From Clusia tigrina (taxonomy: Eukaryota; Arthropoda; Insecta; Diptera; Clusiidae), in assembly GCA_920105625.2 (NCBI GenBank), contig OV050033.1, positions 1,034,001-1,098,000 on the forward strand: DNA of 64,000 bases, written 5' to 3'. The position numbers and the translations under genes were made by a program. Each line of letters opens with the position of its first letter. The first letter of the stretch is position 1. Positions 1 through 12,670 of the stretch are shown here, piece by piece. The notes below the pieces were generated by a model. The model was not told the DNA's origin and did no database searches. It was given only the letters and a program-made list of their open reading frames with translations.

Positions 1-1519
1 GCAAGATTTCTTTCTAGTTAATTAACTTGATGCATTGCCTAGAAATCGTCAGTTTTCTCAAGCCTTAACGGTATTTGATTGTCAGTAGTAAAGATTCAGA
101 TCGGGCTTTTATAATTGAGTACTCAGTAAAATGTTCTAGTATTTGGTATCTATAAATTATCAGGCGTCAATGCCTGACAATTGGTTCTTCTCCATAACAT
201 TACAATTCCTTTTGTGAAGAAGCAGATAAAACTAGTTTGTTGTGAATGGTACGCAATGTGAACCCATTATGCTGCTCCCAATTCTGACTTAGATCTCAAG
301 CCGTCAAACGGATCCTGTATGTTGAGTCGTTTCTGTGTACAGGGAAGCATTGAATATGAATTCCCAAGTGCCACTTTTCTCTGGTTTTAACCACCTTAGG
401 TCTAATCTGTCGGCCTTACAAATTCTCTGAATTGTGAATACTTTTAGGAGATATATGTACTATTTAGCAGGGGATGGTATCGCAATGGGCCAATGGGCTT
501 CCGACTGAAACTTGCTACCTGGCAAGGGATGAAAAAATCAACACACCTCACCGCACCAAACTTATGAGGCTCATACAAATTGAAAGAATAACAGCTACGA
601 ATCTGCCCCACAATAATACCTTAAATGTACGTCCTTTAACGAGATAGAAGTGGGGTAGGCCGGAGAGCAGCCGGAGAAGCAGGTCTTTAACGAACAATTA
701 CAATTGAATTGAAAAATGTATCACTGCAAATTTTCAAAATCTCGCCTTGCATTTCTGTATTAAATGTTCTGCTTATTGGGGTTTACTTGCATCGATAAGT
801 TTCTTGTGTTCTCTTTTAAACTGTCTGAACCAGGGCGACTTCAATTACGTCGCTGCAAATGTCCAACAAAATGCATTAAATGGGTCTCTCCACACAATTG
901 ATGACCTCACCATATAATTCCGTTCATTATTTACCCAGTATTTAGTTACGCTCTGGGTCACATTGGAACCTAATTCTCCGATGCAAGCTGACTTCCCACT
1001 GCGCCTAAGCTGCTCAACGGTCACAGAACGTAGTCAGTTGTGGCGTCATTTGTCAAGATTGATGTCATATGTGGTAAAGAAAACGTCAGCAAATGCCGCA
1101 GACCTGAGTTGCTGTCAATCAATGGAAAAAACTGCACGCACGGGAGCAGGTTCATTGTCTGCAATTTCTTTTCACTGATGAAAAGTCCCAAATATGCGAA
1201 TGGAAGGGAAAACCTTTTAAAAAAATTAATACCTGCCCCCTGACTAGTTATATGTCTGCCTTTAATGAGTGGATCAGTGATTGCAGTCGGAATTCAGTCA
1301 AATGTAATGTAACGAGAGGTCCATATATTTGAAGTAGCTTAATACCAAGAGAATTAAACTAGAAATCACTGAAGGTTACATATGTAGATAGCACTGGCCA
1401 ACCTGGCTCTAGAGTATATCATGTGTCAAGTGGCAGACATAATTATATTCACTCCTAAAGAATCTAATTACATACAAACATACATACAAGTATACACACA
1501 ATTCTATAAAGGACGATGA

Positions 1520-1520
<1 letters not shown>
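1..1520. other. Spacer, no gene seen
   Basis: This AT-rich stretch has only short ORFs with no recognisable family similarity and no splice-linked exon series. Some parts are less AT-rich and could be decayed repeats, but I cannot assign them. Confidence 0.5.
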
Positions 1521-1598
<78 letters not shown>

Positions 1599-1602
1599 AT
1601 AT
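1521..1602. repeat. (TA)n microsatellite
   Basis: An almost pure run of TA dinucleotides about 80 bp long, broken by a single G near its right end. It is likely to vary in length between individuals and to be prone to assembly error. Confidence 0.95.
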
Positions 1603-2480
1603 ATAAATAAATAAAGTGATTACGTGCTATTTTCTCAGTGATTTTTTTCTTTATTTTATTGAAGTATCGTTAATTAATGCTTACCTCTTAATTGACCCGT
1701 TAAATATTTCTTTTCCATTTATATTTGTTATTTTATTTGTTTATCTATGTTCACAAAAGTTATTAATTTAGCTTCTTGGGCACGTTTTTCTTATGCAACA
1801 TTAAGAAACAATTGATTCAAACAAATATCGCAGTCGTGATTGGAATAAAAGGTAACATCATATCGTCATATGCAATCTCTTAACTTGTATCTTACAAAAT
1901 ATATTCAAATAGGCTCTCTAAAATCAGTTGGAAATTTGTGTATAATAAATATATATTTACAGGTGCCGTATCAAATCCGTGCAAAGTGTATCTGACAAAA
2001 ATCAAAAAACACATTCAAATATCAAGAATAATGTATATAATATTTTTAACTAAATTTCCTAATTCGTGTGATTCATTCGGGGACAAGATCCAGGATGCAA
2101 CCACCGAATCACACCGTGACAACGGTGATATAAGAAAATCGATTGAATAGAATTTCGCCATACTGCCTCTTATAAATAAAAGTTTTCATTACCAAATAAA
2201 CAAGTGGCTCTTTCTTCAGTGGGTTATATTTGTATTTTGGTTTAATTATTATATTTTTTAATTTTAGTTCTAATTATTAACTATTTTAAACGTCCTCATA
2301 ACTTGTTAACAGTAGTCAAAAGAAACTAAAATAATATGCTGGGAGTCGGAATTAGTACACTTTTTCCTATACTCGGAAACTATACTATGGTTATGATAAT
2401 GATTCAAAGTTTGTTATAACTTTATTTAAAAAGAGCAGCACACATTTATATAAAATTCTAATTATACTCAATAACAAGCA

Positions 2481-2852
2481 CAAGGTGAATTTACTTACAT
2501 GGAGGCTGCAAGAACAAATTTTTTGAACCAATTTTCCCTCAGTAGCTGTCAAAATTGAAGTTATAGAAAAATACGATCAAAACAAATATGCAAACAATTG
2601 CAAACAGAGTTTTGATTTGAGTGAATAAGAGTTTTTTTAATTGTTAGTTTTGTAAAGTTTGAACATTATGAAGAAATTATAGAGTCTATTTAACTATTAA
2701 ATATATTTTATATAAATTATGTACCACTTTAAGCAGCACTTAAGTATCCATTCCTCTTAATTTCGTTTATTTTGATCGCACATTGCTTATGTTTGACAAT
2801 TCCGGAGGTACGAAATTCACCTTGCAGCCACCATGTAAGTAAATTCACCTTG
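2481..2852 (+). mobile_element. TIR element, family 1, copy 1 (hAT-like MITE)
   Basis: The 372-bp element starts CAAGGTGAATTTACTTACAT and ends with the inverted form of that sequence. It is flanked on both sides by the same 8 bp, AACAAGCA (2473-2480 and 2853-2860). There is no coding capacity, so it is a non-autonomous element. The 8-bp duplication and CA start fit the hAT superfamily, although P-like elements also make 8-bp duplications. Related copies lie at 11923-12290 and, inverted, at 13819-14178. It sits about 1.5 kb upstream of the first located smoothened exon. Confidence 0.85.
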
Positions 2853-2860
2853 AACAAGCA

Positions 2861-4383
2861 CATATAAATAAATAAAAAAAATATGAATGCTCTCTACAGT
2901 GCTGTGATTAAAACAAGACACGTATGCTTACCTCGAGGTGAATTCATTCTAATTAATTCACTTTGGCCTACCTCTGTCTATTTTGCACTTACCTTATTGC
3001 CATTTCACCATGCATTCATCCAGATTTATTCTAATCTGTCATCGCTCTCTCTCTTTTACAGTGCGTTTCAGTTTTCATTGCAGTACACATTTTTGTTTGT
3101 TTTTAGTTTACTTTAATTATTGAGAGCATTTAAGTATAAAATAGTGTTTAGAACAAAAATTGCCGGCATTTTTTACGTATTTGCATAAAAAATAACAAAA
3201 TAATTTATTCAAGCAAAAGGGATAAGCATCTTCCGTGTGGGCCTTTTGGAGTTTTCAAACCAAGTTATACGAATTCTACATACCTACACAGAAGCAATGT
3301 TTAACAGGTAAAAAATCGTGTTTTAGTTACTCGGATACAAAAGGATAGATACCAACAACGGCGGAATAATACACCAAGATACCAAACTAACTGAATTTCC
3401 TATGCTCTGCTGTTATTGAAGCCGATTTTTCCAAATGCGAGCTGAAAATTTAAATACAAATAGAATTCCAAAGAATATGCATCTCTATGATCATGTTGAA
3501 AGGGCGCGAGCTCTTCAGACAATTCTGCATCATGCTTTCTATAAATATCGTGTGCATGAATATATATCTGGGTTCCACAATGGAAACTTGCACGCAGAGA
3601 GAGGATATTGGGCATTAAGCGACATAGGAGAATCCATTTCATAGGTCTGTCGCTACAAAGTACTACAAGCACTTGGGGAAATTCTGTAGTGTTCCATGCC
3701 GCTTACAATGTCATTATTGGGCCTCTGTAGGTGTGATTGTTTGAAATTATTGTTTAATTTTTCAATTCTACTACACGATTAAGGCGAATAAATACTAATG
3801 AAACATTTTTGATCTTATTTAATAAGTGTAAAATCGAAATTTCCTTATAGTATGTAGAATTTTCTGTGCATTAAAAATGGGTTTTGCTAATTTTTATTAA
3901 AAATCCTTTGTAAAACATAATTATTGCCTGATTTTTATTAATTTTTTTCAGCTTGGATTAATTTCATGTGCATTTTATTCCGATAGCATGTATATATTGC
4001 CCAGAACAAGCTTTGACCAGGGTATGTAGACTTTTCTGCCTTTAGTTTCTGTGCAATGTTTGGCCTTCGATTCGAAAGATAGAAAGAAATGTTAACCAAG
4101 GTTGCATAAAGATATCATGTATTTTGTAAGCTTTCAAATGAGACCAGGGCACACCTGGTGCTCCCTGAATGAGGCCGTGTCGCCTTTTACACTCCCAAAG
4201 TAACTGCGATAACTTTTCTCATTCAGGCTTTGGGTTGTTCAGAGTTAAATGTCCATGTATATATAAAATATAACAATAATTGCTTCTATTATGTACATAT
4301 TACATTTCTTAATTATATAATTAATTATAAGTATGTGAAATTGACCGGTAAATAAGCCACACCAATCTTTTATTGAATTCTAG
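2861..4383. other. Spacer upstream of smoothened; first smo exon expected here
   Basis: The first located smo exon needs a preceding exon that carries the ATG and ends in phase 2. I checked several ATG-plus-donor candidates, for example ATG at 4117 with a GTAAGC donor at 4126 and an ATG with a GTATGT donor near 4022. None has the right phase. No other gene is visible. Confidence 0.4.
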
Positions 4384-7300
4384 GAAATCATGTCTCCTGG
4401 TTTGCCTTATTTCCAACTTTGTGCTACTGCCCGTAATTGGTTTAAGTAACAGTCTTTCTTCAGGATCCTTGGCAAATTTGGGTTCTGCCTCCCCAACAGA
4501 TTTGGAGTCCATCAACAACACTCTTAACTTCCGAATTTACGGCAAAAAAGGCAAGGATGATAAGCCCTGGTTCGACGGTCGCGGACTGGATATGAGGCAC
4601 ATACAATGCGTAAGACGGGGACGTTGTGTGAAACTGACTTTCAACACCTGTCTGGATGCTAAACTTCCTTACGAATTTACCAGTTTAGATCTAACCGATT
4701 ACCAGCAACAAGAGCATGTGGTGGAACGGCTTAATAATTATCGGGCTTTACGACATGTTCCGAAATGCTGGGCCGTCATCCAGGTAAGACAGGTTTGTTG
4801 TTAAGATATCTTGGACTTAAGTTTAATTGGAGCCAATTTTTTATGTAGCCATTTCTGTGTGCAGTTTTTGCTCCCAAGTGCGAACAAATAAATGGCCAAG
4901 ATATGGTGTACTTGCCCTCTTTGGAAATGTGCCGCATCACATTAGAACCATGTCGCATCCTATACAATACCACGTACTTTCCTGAGTTCCTGCGCTGCAA
5001 TGAAACACTATTCCCAACCAAATGCAACAATGACGTGCGTGAAATGAAATTCAATATCACGGGCCACTGTTTGGACCCGTTGGTGCCCGCTGATTCCAGC
5101 GCTAGCAACTATCCCGGCATTGAAGGTTGTGGCGTCAAGTGCAAAGATCCTTTGTACACTGACGATGAACACAGGCAAATACACAAACTTATTTCCTGGG
5201 GTGGCACGTTGTGTTTTTTATGTAATTTGTTTGTGGTGGCTACTTTTTTCATCGACTGGGAGAACGCAAATAAGTATCCAGCCTTAATCGTGTTTTACAT
5301 AAATTTGTGTTTCCTAATTGCATGTTTAGGGTAAACAAGTGATATATATTATTCAAAATAAGAAAATCCATTCATATTAGTTTTGTTTTTCGTACGCAGC
5401 TGGCTTGCTCAATTTACGCCTGGCTCCCGCGAAGACATCGTATGCCGCAAGGACGGCACATTACGCCATTCAGAACCGACTGCGGGAGAGAATCTCTCCT
5501 GTATTGTGGTATTTGTGCTGGTGTACTACTTTCTCATGGCTGCCATGGTTTGGTTTGTCTTCCTCACTTACGCTTGGCATCTGCGCGCCGTAGGAAATGT
5601 GCAGGATCGCATCGACAAGAAGGGTTCTTACTTTCATTTGGTTGCCTGGTCGCTGCCCCTGGTGTTGACGATCACCACAATGGCTCTGAGTGAAGTAGAT
5701 GGCAACAGCATTGTTGGCATTTGCTTTGTGGGGTATTTAAACCATGACATACGCGCTGGATTGCTGCTGGGACCTTTATGTGCCGTCATTCTCGTTGGCG
5801 GTTACTTCATTATCCGAGGCATGATCATGTTGTTCGGTCTGAAGCACTTTGCGAATGATATTAAGTCGACGTTGGCGAGCAACAAAATTCACTTGATCAT
5901 TGTACGCATGGGACTATGTGCTCTGTTTACATTGATATTCATTTTAGTGGCTATCGCGTGCCATATGGCGGAGTTTAGGCATTCGTTGGAGTGGGCAGAG
6001 AGCCTGAGAAACTTTATAATGTAAGTCTTACTTGTTGAATGATTAGTTCACAGTAATTAACCACTATACTGTTGCTCATAGTTGCCGCATTCTAAAATTT
6101 AGTGATGAGCACATGGTATGCAAAATAGAAAACCGTCCCAGTGTGGCCATACTGCAGCTGCATTTACTGTGTCTTTTTGGTGCTGGCATTGTTATGTCCA
6201 CTTGGTGCTGGACTCACTCCTCTATTGAAACTTGGAAGCGTTATATAAATAGGTATGCCTGGGATGGCCGTAGTATGTGGGTTTGGAAGATGTAGACTGA
6301 AAATGTGAATTTTTTGTAGGAAATGTGGCAAAGAAGTCGTTGAGGACATTAAAATGCCCAAACATAAGGTAATAGCTCAAACATGGGCCAAGCGCAAGGA
6401 ATTTGAGGATAAGGGGAGGCTCTCTATAACCCTTTACAACACCCACACCGATCCTGTAGGCTTGAATTTCGATGTGAACGACTTAAATTCGTCGGAAACA
6501 AACGAAATTAGCTCAACATGGGCAAATTACCTGCCACAATTTGTGAAGCGACGCATGGCATTAACCGGGGCTGGAACTGCAAACTCGTCCAGTCAAGGAC
6601 CACGCAAGAATTCTGTTGATTCGGAAATAAGTTTCAGCGTGCGTCACGTGTCGGTGGAATCGCGGCGGAATTCAGTGGACTCTCAGGTAAATATTTTTAT
6701 TCAGCCGGATTCTGAGACAAAACCACCGGAGAATTTATTACTGAGATAAACAAACTAGAGTTGTACTCAGAATCAATCCCACGGTACACTTCGAAAGTAC
6801 TGTCCCATACCGCGTTTAAGAGCTTATTGTTTTACAACTAGAACTTATTTAACAGTTGTTCTTTATCTGCAGGTTTCCGTGAAAATCGCCGAGATGAAAA
6901 CGAAGGTTGCCTCACGTACACGCAATGGTCATCACCATCACCATCAGAATAGCAAGCAGACTACCGCCACCAATAAACGTTCGCAGAGAAGACGCGACTT
7001 TATAGCTTCTGCCACTGGACGCAAATATAGTGGGCGGAGGAAAAGCAGTACGTCAATAGAATCACAAGTGATAGCTCTGAAAAAGACTACCTATCCAAAT
7101 TCCAGCCAGAAACTAGGACTGTTTGCTCAGAGTACAAAAAAACATAATTCCAACAGTTATGGTGGCAAGAATATGAAAAGGCGCAGTGCGAATGCAGGTA
7201 ATAACATGCTTAAAAATCAGTGTTTACTTCATTTGCTAATGGCAGTTTTTATCTCCATTTATAGGTTTGGATGCTGTGACTATCAACGAATTTCTAGCCA

Positions 7301-8184
7301 CAAAGAACGGTCAGTTATTCATACCATTCCTACAAAATCAGGGAATGACCACTTCCTCCGATGAAGAGACTTCACGCGCATCATTAAAAATACAAGATTC
7401 ACGTCTTGATATGGTATTCAAGCAAGACTTAAGCGACGACAACGACGATGAGTATCATGAGCGTGGCCCAAGATTCGAGGAAATTGAAGACTCCCCTCTC
7501 GATAGAGGCATCCACAAAAAACAGGCAGCTTTAGAAAATCTCTTGAAGAACATGCAAAAGTCCAATGAATCCACGCATAGAAATTCACGCAATTCAACGC
7601 GTAGCCGTCAGTCGCGCAAGTCACAAGCGGCGATGGCTGCAGTTGCCAATGGTAGCGGAATGCGGCGCTCACAGCGGAAGACCAACAAACACAAACCAGC
7701 ATCCGCGGCCGTGGTAGAGCTTCACGACCACAGTACCGAATTGGATTTGTTAGACACATCCAACTTGAATTTGCATATTTCGCAAAATCTGAATCTTGAT
7801 GGTGCTGATGATGACTATTCCGTGACATCGTATTCCTCTGCCGAAGTAAATATACCCCTGAATGCTCTGCTGCACAGCTCCTATTCGGGCATCTCAACAG
7901 GCAAACCGAATTCGCGTAGCAGCAAAACTAGCTGCGACGTCGGCATCCAAGCGAATGCTTATGAAATAGCTACACAGACTTTTAGTTCCTACGGGGAGGA
8001 TGAACTGAAAATGGCCATGCGCCAGTGGAACACAAAGAATCGGTACAAGGGTGGCTACAACGATGATGTGACCGCTGAAGCGACAGAAATGTACACGCTC
8101 CTCGGACATCACAATAAACACAAGGAGACAATGATCATGAGCGAATCCGACAAACTGAAGATGTTGCTTCTGCCATCGAAGTAG
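4384..8184 (+). CDS. smo: Smoothened, class F GPCR-like Hedgehog transducer (first exon not located)
   Basis: Smoothened is the seven-pass protein released from Patched inhibition to activate Ci. Exons are 4384-4783, 4849-5330, 5400-6020, 6082-6252, 6320-6686, 6873-7197 and 7265-8184, all phase-consistent, giving about 1094 residues plus a missing start. The first exon encodes a hydrophobic signal-peptide core, followed by a Cys-rich Frizzled-type domain that continues into the second exon. Seven membrane segments run from the end of exon 4849-5330 through exon 6082-6252. The long cytoplasmic tail has three PKA-type sites, each followed by CK1-type serines (RKNSVDS, RRNSVDS, RRKSSTSIES), the known activation clusters of fly Smo. 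It ends MSESDKLKMLLLPSK, like the Drosophila protein. No in-frame ATG precedes the CRD, and the acceptor at 4382-4383 needs a phase-2 upstream exon. Confidence 0.96.
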
Positions 8185-8300
8185 TGCACTCTTGGAGCTA
8201 CAGGAATTTTTTCACAATACTCGTAAATTTTAAGATAGCTTTTGACAATTTTTATAAAATTTTTCAATTATTTTTTACAATTTTGTATGACTTAAGCATT

Positions 8301-8669
8301 TATAGCAAGTAACGTCTCCAACCACCTTCTCTGTATAAGTACCTTGTGTGTTTTATTGTATTGTCTCGAAAGCAGAACTTTCAACGATGACAATTGTGAA
8401 TATGACTGTTTTAAAATAATAGATTTAAGTTTTTAATTGTATTTTACCTTGCAATCGCAATCGATTATAGCAAGTAACGTCTCCAACCACCTACTCTGTA
8501 TAAGTACCTTGTGTGTTTTATTGTATTGTCTCGAAAGCAACATTGCACAACTTTAAACATTGCTCAAAATATTTGAAAGGAACTTTCAACGATGACAATT
8601 GTGAATATGACTGTTTTAAAATAATAGATTTAAGTTTTTAATTGTATTTTACCTTGCGATCGCAATCGA
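8301..8669 (+). repeat. Imperfect tandem duplication in the smo 3' region
   Basis: Copy A (8301-8465, 165 bp) and copy B (8466-8669, 204 bp) are nearly identical. The main difference is a block of about 40 bp in copy B, just before AACTTTCAACGATG, that is absent from copy A. The repeat lies between the smo stop codon and the first good polyadenylation signal, so it should be transcribed in the 3' UTR. Confidence 0.9.
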
Positions 8670-8697
8670 CATTTTTAACTCAGTGCCTTATAAAGAT

Positions 8698-8703
8698 AAT
8701 AAA
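8698..8703 (+). terminator. Polyadenylation signal, likely smo
   Basis: An AATAAA hexamer lies about 510 bp after the smo stop and just past the duplicated 3' UTR segment. Confidence 0.55.
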
Positions 8704-9715
8704 CAGATATCAATTTTTCGAAGAGCCGAAGATAGTGATTTAATGGGAATTCTTTCAGCGATCAGCAAATTATCCACGTCAAAGCAAACAAAAATGCCAT
8801 ATAGACCTCTCAGTAAACACAAATTGTAAATTCACACTTCACATAAAAAGTTGGACAGAATTTATTAACACAATATTTGTGACCAGCGCAACGTGAAATA
8901 AGGAACGAACACCGATGTTTAATAAATTTGAATCTCCAGGATGTCTCTTTGTTGTGTTTGCTGCAAGCATAACGGAAAGAGCTCAACAAGGACACTATGC
9001 TAGTCACTACGAAGTTGTATGGAGCCGACAAAATTCGAATAAGCAGCATAGCTATAAGTTACCTAAGGAGATTCCGTTTTATCAGGATTTCAGCGTTGAT
9101 TACATAACACTTGCTTAAGTAGTCATCACAAATTCACCCCTAGGCCCTATAAGGACATTGGGAAAGCCTTTTCTATGTTGTCTCCCTTCGGTTTCCGAAT
9201 TGAAAAACTTTCCGTCGGAATCTCCAACGCAATTCTGAAAAAAACATCCATAAAAATTAGTTCCTAGGAGTCCTTATTCAGATTGAGGCTGAATTTCTAC
9301 CAATTTGAATGACAATAAGTAAACATAGCCGTTGTCTTTACTTAAGAGTTAACTACTGCTTCTGGCCACACTTAATAAATCCGCTGGATACCCAGACAGA
9401 CAGAGCTGCCTGTTCATTAGATGTTCCGTTTTATAAAGTTGATGCTGTCATCGTGGTTTGATACGAAGTACCTAGAATTGTCATTGCGCAGCGACGAACC
9501 CATTTGTGCTTCTTTTGCCTGAGCTATTGTTTTGCTATAGAGATATTGTCTCCCCAGTCCGTGTTTACCAGCACAACTTTTTTTGTTCCAAAAATGCACA
9601 AATAATGGTGAATGTAGCCAAACCGATTTCTTGCTATTGAGATTATGAATTGAATCGTTTTAATATCTTTGTTTCACAAAGAATGTCTACTTATATACAG
9701 TTTAGAAGTTGGGTT
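8704..9715. other. Spacer between smo and the minus-strand hydrolase gene
   Basis: About 1 kb between two genes that converge on it. Only short unsupported ORFs are present. It should hold the 3' UTR of the minus-strand gene that ends at 9716. Confidence 0.5.
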
Positions 9716-10642
9716 TTAACCGATCTTTTCTTTAAGCTTTAACAGCTTAAGTTCGGAATCCCAAAGAATGTTGTTGACAATTTCACCAATGAAATAACAA
9801 AGTAACGTAAAGCCTAATAAGGCACTTAACATAACGTAACGCATAGGAATGTTCAAAATTTCCAACAAAGGGTAAACCCATTGACCAGAGAAGTATCGCA
9901 CTATGTGCATCCAAATAATATATAAAATCATGAAGATCATTGTGCCAGAAGTGCCAGCCAAGCGACTGGGATATTTACAGAAGCAAGTAAACATGTCCAT
10001 TATACCCATCATTGCTACATTTGTGTGAACGATGTGATTAAGCCAGCTAAAAGAGCATGTTAGAAAATTAGCTGCTAATAAACTCAATAATACACATACT
10101 TGGGGAAAATTGCATCCAGGGCGGCGGGAAAAATGAGCTCACGGTCATATATGTAAATCACCCAAAACGACACAGAAACATTCAGCGCCACAGGAAAGGC
10201 CCAAGTTGCAAACATGTAGTCCTTAATTTTCCGCAATACTGAAGGGGGCTTTGGGTCCATCGCATTCGAACCGAACAAATCATTCATCAGCGCAATGAAG
10301 TGGTATAAAGCTTGAAGGATCTATAGTAGATTCCAATTTTTAATAAGCTTGATTGTTTACAGCAGTTCATTTTTTTATCTTGCTTACCACGTCCAGAAAT
10401 GTGAGATATTTAAATTTCCCACCCCATCGTGCTTTTAGTTCTTCCTCTTGCAGTTCTGGCCAATGCACATTGAACCAATGATAATAAGCGCCATATATGA
10501 ACTGTCCCGTTGCCATCAAATGCACCAGCAATCGGAGGTATTTAAAAGCCCCTTGTGTATAAGCTTCGTCTCGTTGCTCCACAGTGTGTGTGGCTGCAGC
10601 TGCGGCTTGCAGGGTTTCTTTTAGTCTTCTTCTTTTGGCCAT
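9716..10642 (-). CDS. FAR-17a/AIG1/ADTRP-family membrane hydrolase, gene 1
   Basis: This family is integral-membrane threonine hydrolases; mammalian AIG1 and ADTRP cleave fatty-acid esters of hydroxy fatty acids. Three exons, 10642-10388, 10320-10100 and 10046-9716, join in frame to a 268-residue protein. The expected catalytic Thr is T81 in KYLTFLD and the expected His is H163 in WLNH, both present. Conserved family stretches include RKIKDY, the AFPVALNV segment, YIYDRELIFP and the final FIGEIVNNILWDSELK. Several hydrophobic segments fit a polytopic ER protein. The N-terminus carries a basic, Ala-rich extension (MAKRRRLKE). Drosophila has paralogues of this family near smo. It is paralogous to the gene at 15921-17121. 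No bound substrate can be predicted from sequence. Confidence 0.9.
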
Positions 10643-11922
10643 TCTGTTCGAGTTTTAATCAACAATTAAATGAATTTCGATACTCGTTTTTAACAATTAA
10701 GCATTTCCACAAGTGATAAAGATTTGCCGCTACTTCCTCTAATGAAGTGTCCGAATGAAAATCTTTCCCTCGATAACTATCACTTTTGGACAATCCTCTT
10801 TGTGCTCTCTTTCAATTGAACAGCTGATGAGAGTCTCATGCGGAAAATAGTAAAACATAAAGAGGTAATTATAAAACAAATCTCTATTAGAATTTTTATT
10901 GAAATAAAAATATTCAACGAAAATAACGTTCAATCTCATGTTGTAACAATCAACAGTTCTATGACTAAATTTGTGCCCTATGTCTTAAGTTACGCATAAT
11001 TTCGTGGTTTTTGTTCTGTAACCAGTGACCAATGAGAATGAGGTATCGAGAGCCTCTTAGTATATCCTCCCTGTAGTCACAACCACATTTTCTATGTTGC
11101 TTCATATTGCCAATTTATATCCCCTTGTTTAACCCCGCAAATGTACCTTTAACAATAAATAAAACATAATATGAAAAATATATTATTTCATAATTCAACT
11201 GACAATCTACTGTAATGCCATTGTTGTTACGGCCACCTTATTAGTGCTCCCTGATCTGGCCCATAGTCACTCGTGATAAAATTATAATAGTATAACAATT
11301 CTGACTGTTTATTACATTTAGAGCTATAACTAACTGCATATACCCAAATTGCTTGACTCAGATATAATAAACAAGTGTTCTTGAATTACGTACATATGTA
11401 TATCAAAGATGTAGTCACCAAATTCAATAAACTGTGAATCGTTTCGAATGGACAGTAAACAATAGACTTATGTAAGTCTCAATCTATAGTTAGGTTAATG
11501 AGCAGAAGATTCAGAAGCAAAATATACTGACCTGCAATAACTTGTTCTGAACTCACCTATACAATAGATTTAGAGCATAAAAATCGCGATTATACTTTAT
11601 AAATTATTATAATTGTAATATTAAATAATAATTATTATAATATTTATAAGATATACATATAATTTATGTCTCTTTTCACATAAAACAATTGAATAGGTTG
11701 TTCAGCAATACCAGCCAACGATTAACACAAATGCCTTCAGACATAACGGTCTAAAATACTGTAGGGGCAATTTCCGTGTCAGTTATCCATCTCAGATTTT
11801 TGATATCTTAAAAAATAACTGCAGCACTTCTTTCCAAAAGGTGCTCGAAAGCCGTTTTGAAATATAAAGCTTCTTAGCCAATCAGTTTATAATGCAAAAA
11901 TAAAATTAATATACCTTACACT
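10643..11922. other. Spacer with a partial repeat
   Basis: No gene is seen. Bases 11192-11253 share about 60 bp (AATTCAACTGACAATCT through GTGCTCCCTG) with the right half of the element at 14712-14890, so this is a truncated copy of that repeat family. The promoter of the minus-strand gene starting at 10642 should be at the left edge. Confidence 0.5.
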
Positions 11923-12290
11923 CAAAGTAGATTCACTTACAAGGTGGCTGCAAGAACAAATTTTCTGAACCAAATTGAATTTGGTAAAAATTGAATTTAT
12001 AGAAGAATACGGTCAAAACAAATATGCAAACAATTGCAAATAGGGTTTCGATTTGAGTGAATAAGAGTTTTTTAATGGTTATTTTTGTGAAGTTTGAACA
12101 GTATGAAGAAATTATGAGTCTATTTAAGTTTAATATTTTATATAAATTGTGTACCACTTCAAGCAGCTCTAATGCATTTCTCCATTCCTTTCAATTTGGT
12201 TTATTATGAACTACTCGGAAATTGCTTGTTTGACAATTCCGGAGGTACGAAATTCACCTAGTAGCCACCATGTAAGTAAATTTCCCTGGT
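11923..12290 (+). mobile_element. TIR element, family 1, copy 2
   Basis: This copy is colinear with the element at 2481-2852, including the interior from AACAAATATGCAAACAATTG to GACAATTCCGGAGGTACG. The terminal repeats are more decayed than in the other copies. The 8-bp sequence CTTACACT lies immediately on both sides (11915-11922 and 12291-12298), so the insertion is still delimited. Confidence 0.8.
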
Positions 12291-12360
12291 CTTACACTAT
12301 TATAATTAAAATACTATCATTTAAAGCTTTGGACTCGAATAGAAACATACTTAAGAAAAA

Positions 12361-12447
12361 GCGTTGCGAGACCATGCCCTTGATAGGATTCGAACCCCGA
12401 TCGATCATACGATTGTGAGACTAGCATGGTTACCACGGAGGTCGGCT
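12361..12447 (-). ncRNA. tRNA-like sequence with Pol III boxes (tRNA pseudogene or SINE head)
   Basis: Read on the minus strand, it has an A-box-like TGGTAACCATG and, about 35 bases later, a perfect B box GGTTCGAATCC. The T stem around the B box pairs poorly and I cannot build a matching acceptor stem, so it is not a clean tRNA gene. An A-rich run lies on the plus side next to it. A tRNA-derived SINE fragment or tRNA pseudogene fits best. Confidence 0.4.
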
Positions 12448-12670
12448 AAAAAAATCAATTTGAAATGAAATATAAACAAAAATAATCAATTAAAATACTA
12501 TAGAATATATTTGAATATCAGTCTATCATTCACTTATTGTCCGGATGCATATATAAAAGCTTAAACATAAATTTCGATTTCGTATGACTAAATACAGAAG
12601 TCAATTTTGTATAATTTATTTTCATTAATATTATATTATAATCTAAATCTGTAAAAATATACGACAAATT

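Noticed and set aside
4117..4125. ATG TAT TTT followed by GTAAGC as smo first exon
   Set aside because: It ends in phase 0, while the exon at 4384 needs phase 2.
7418..7897. 159-codon minus-strand ORF
   Set aside because: It is antisense to the last smo exon; the sense frame matches the Smo tail.
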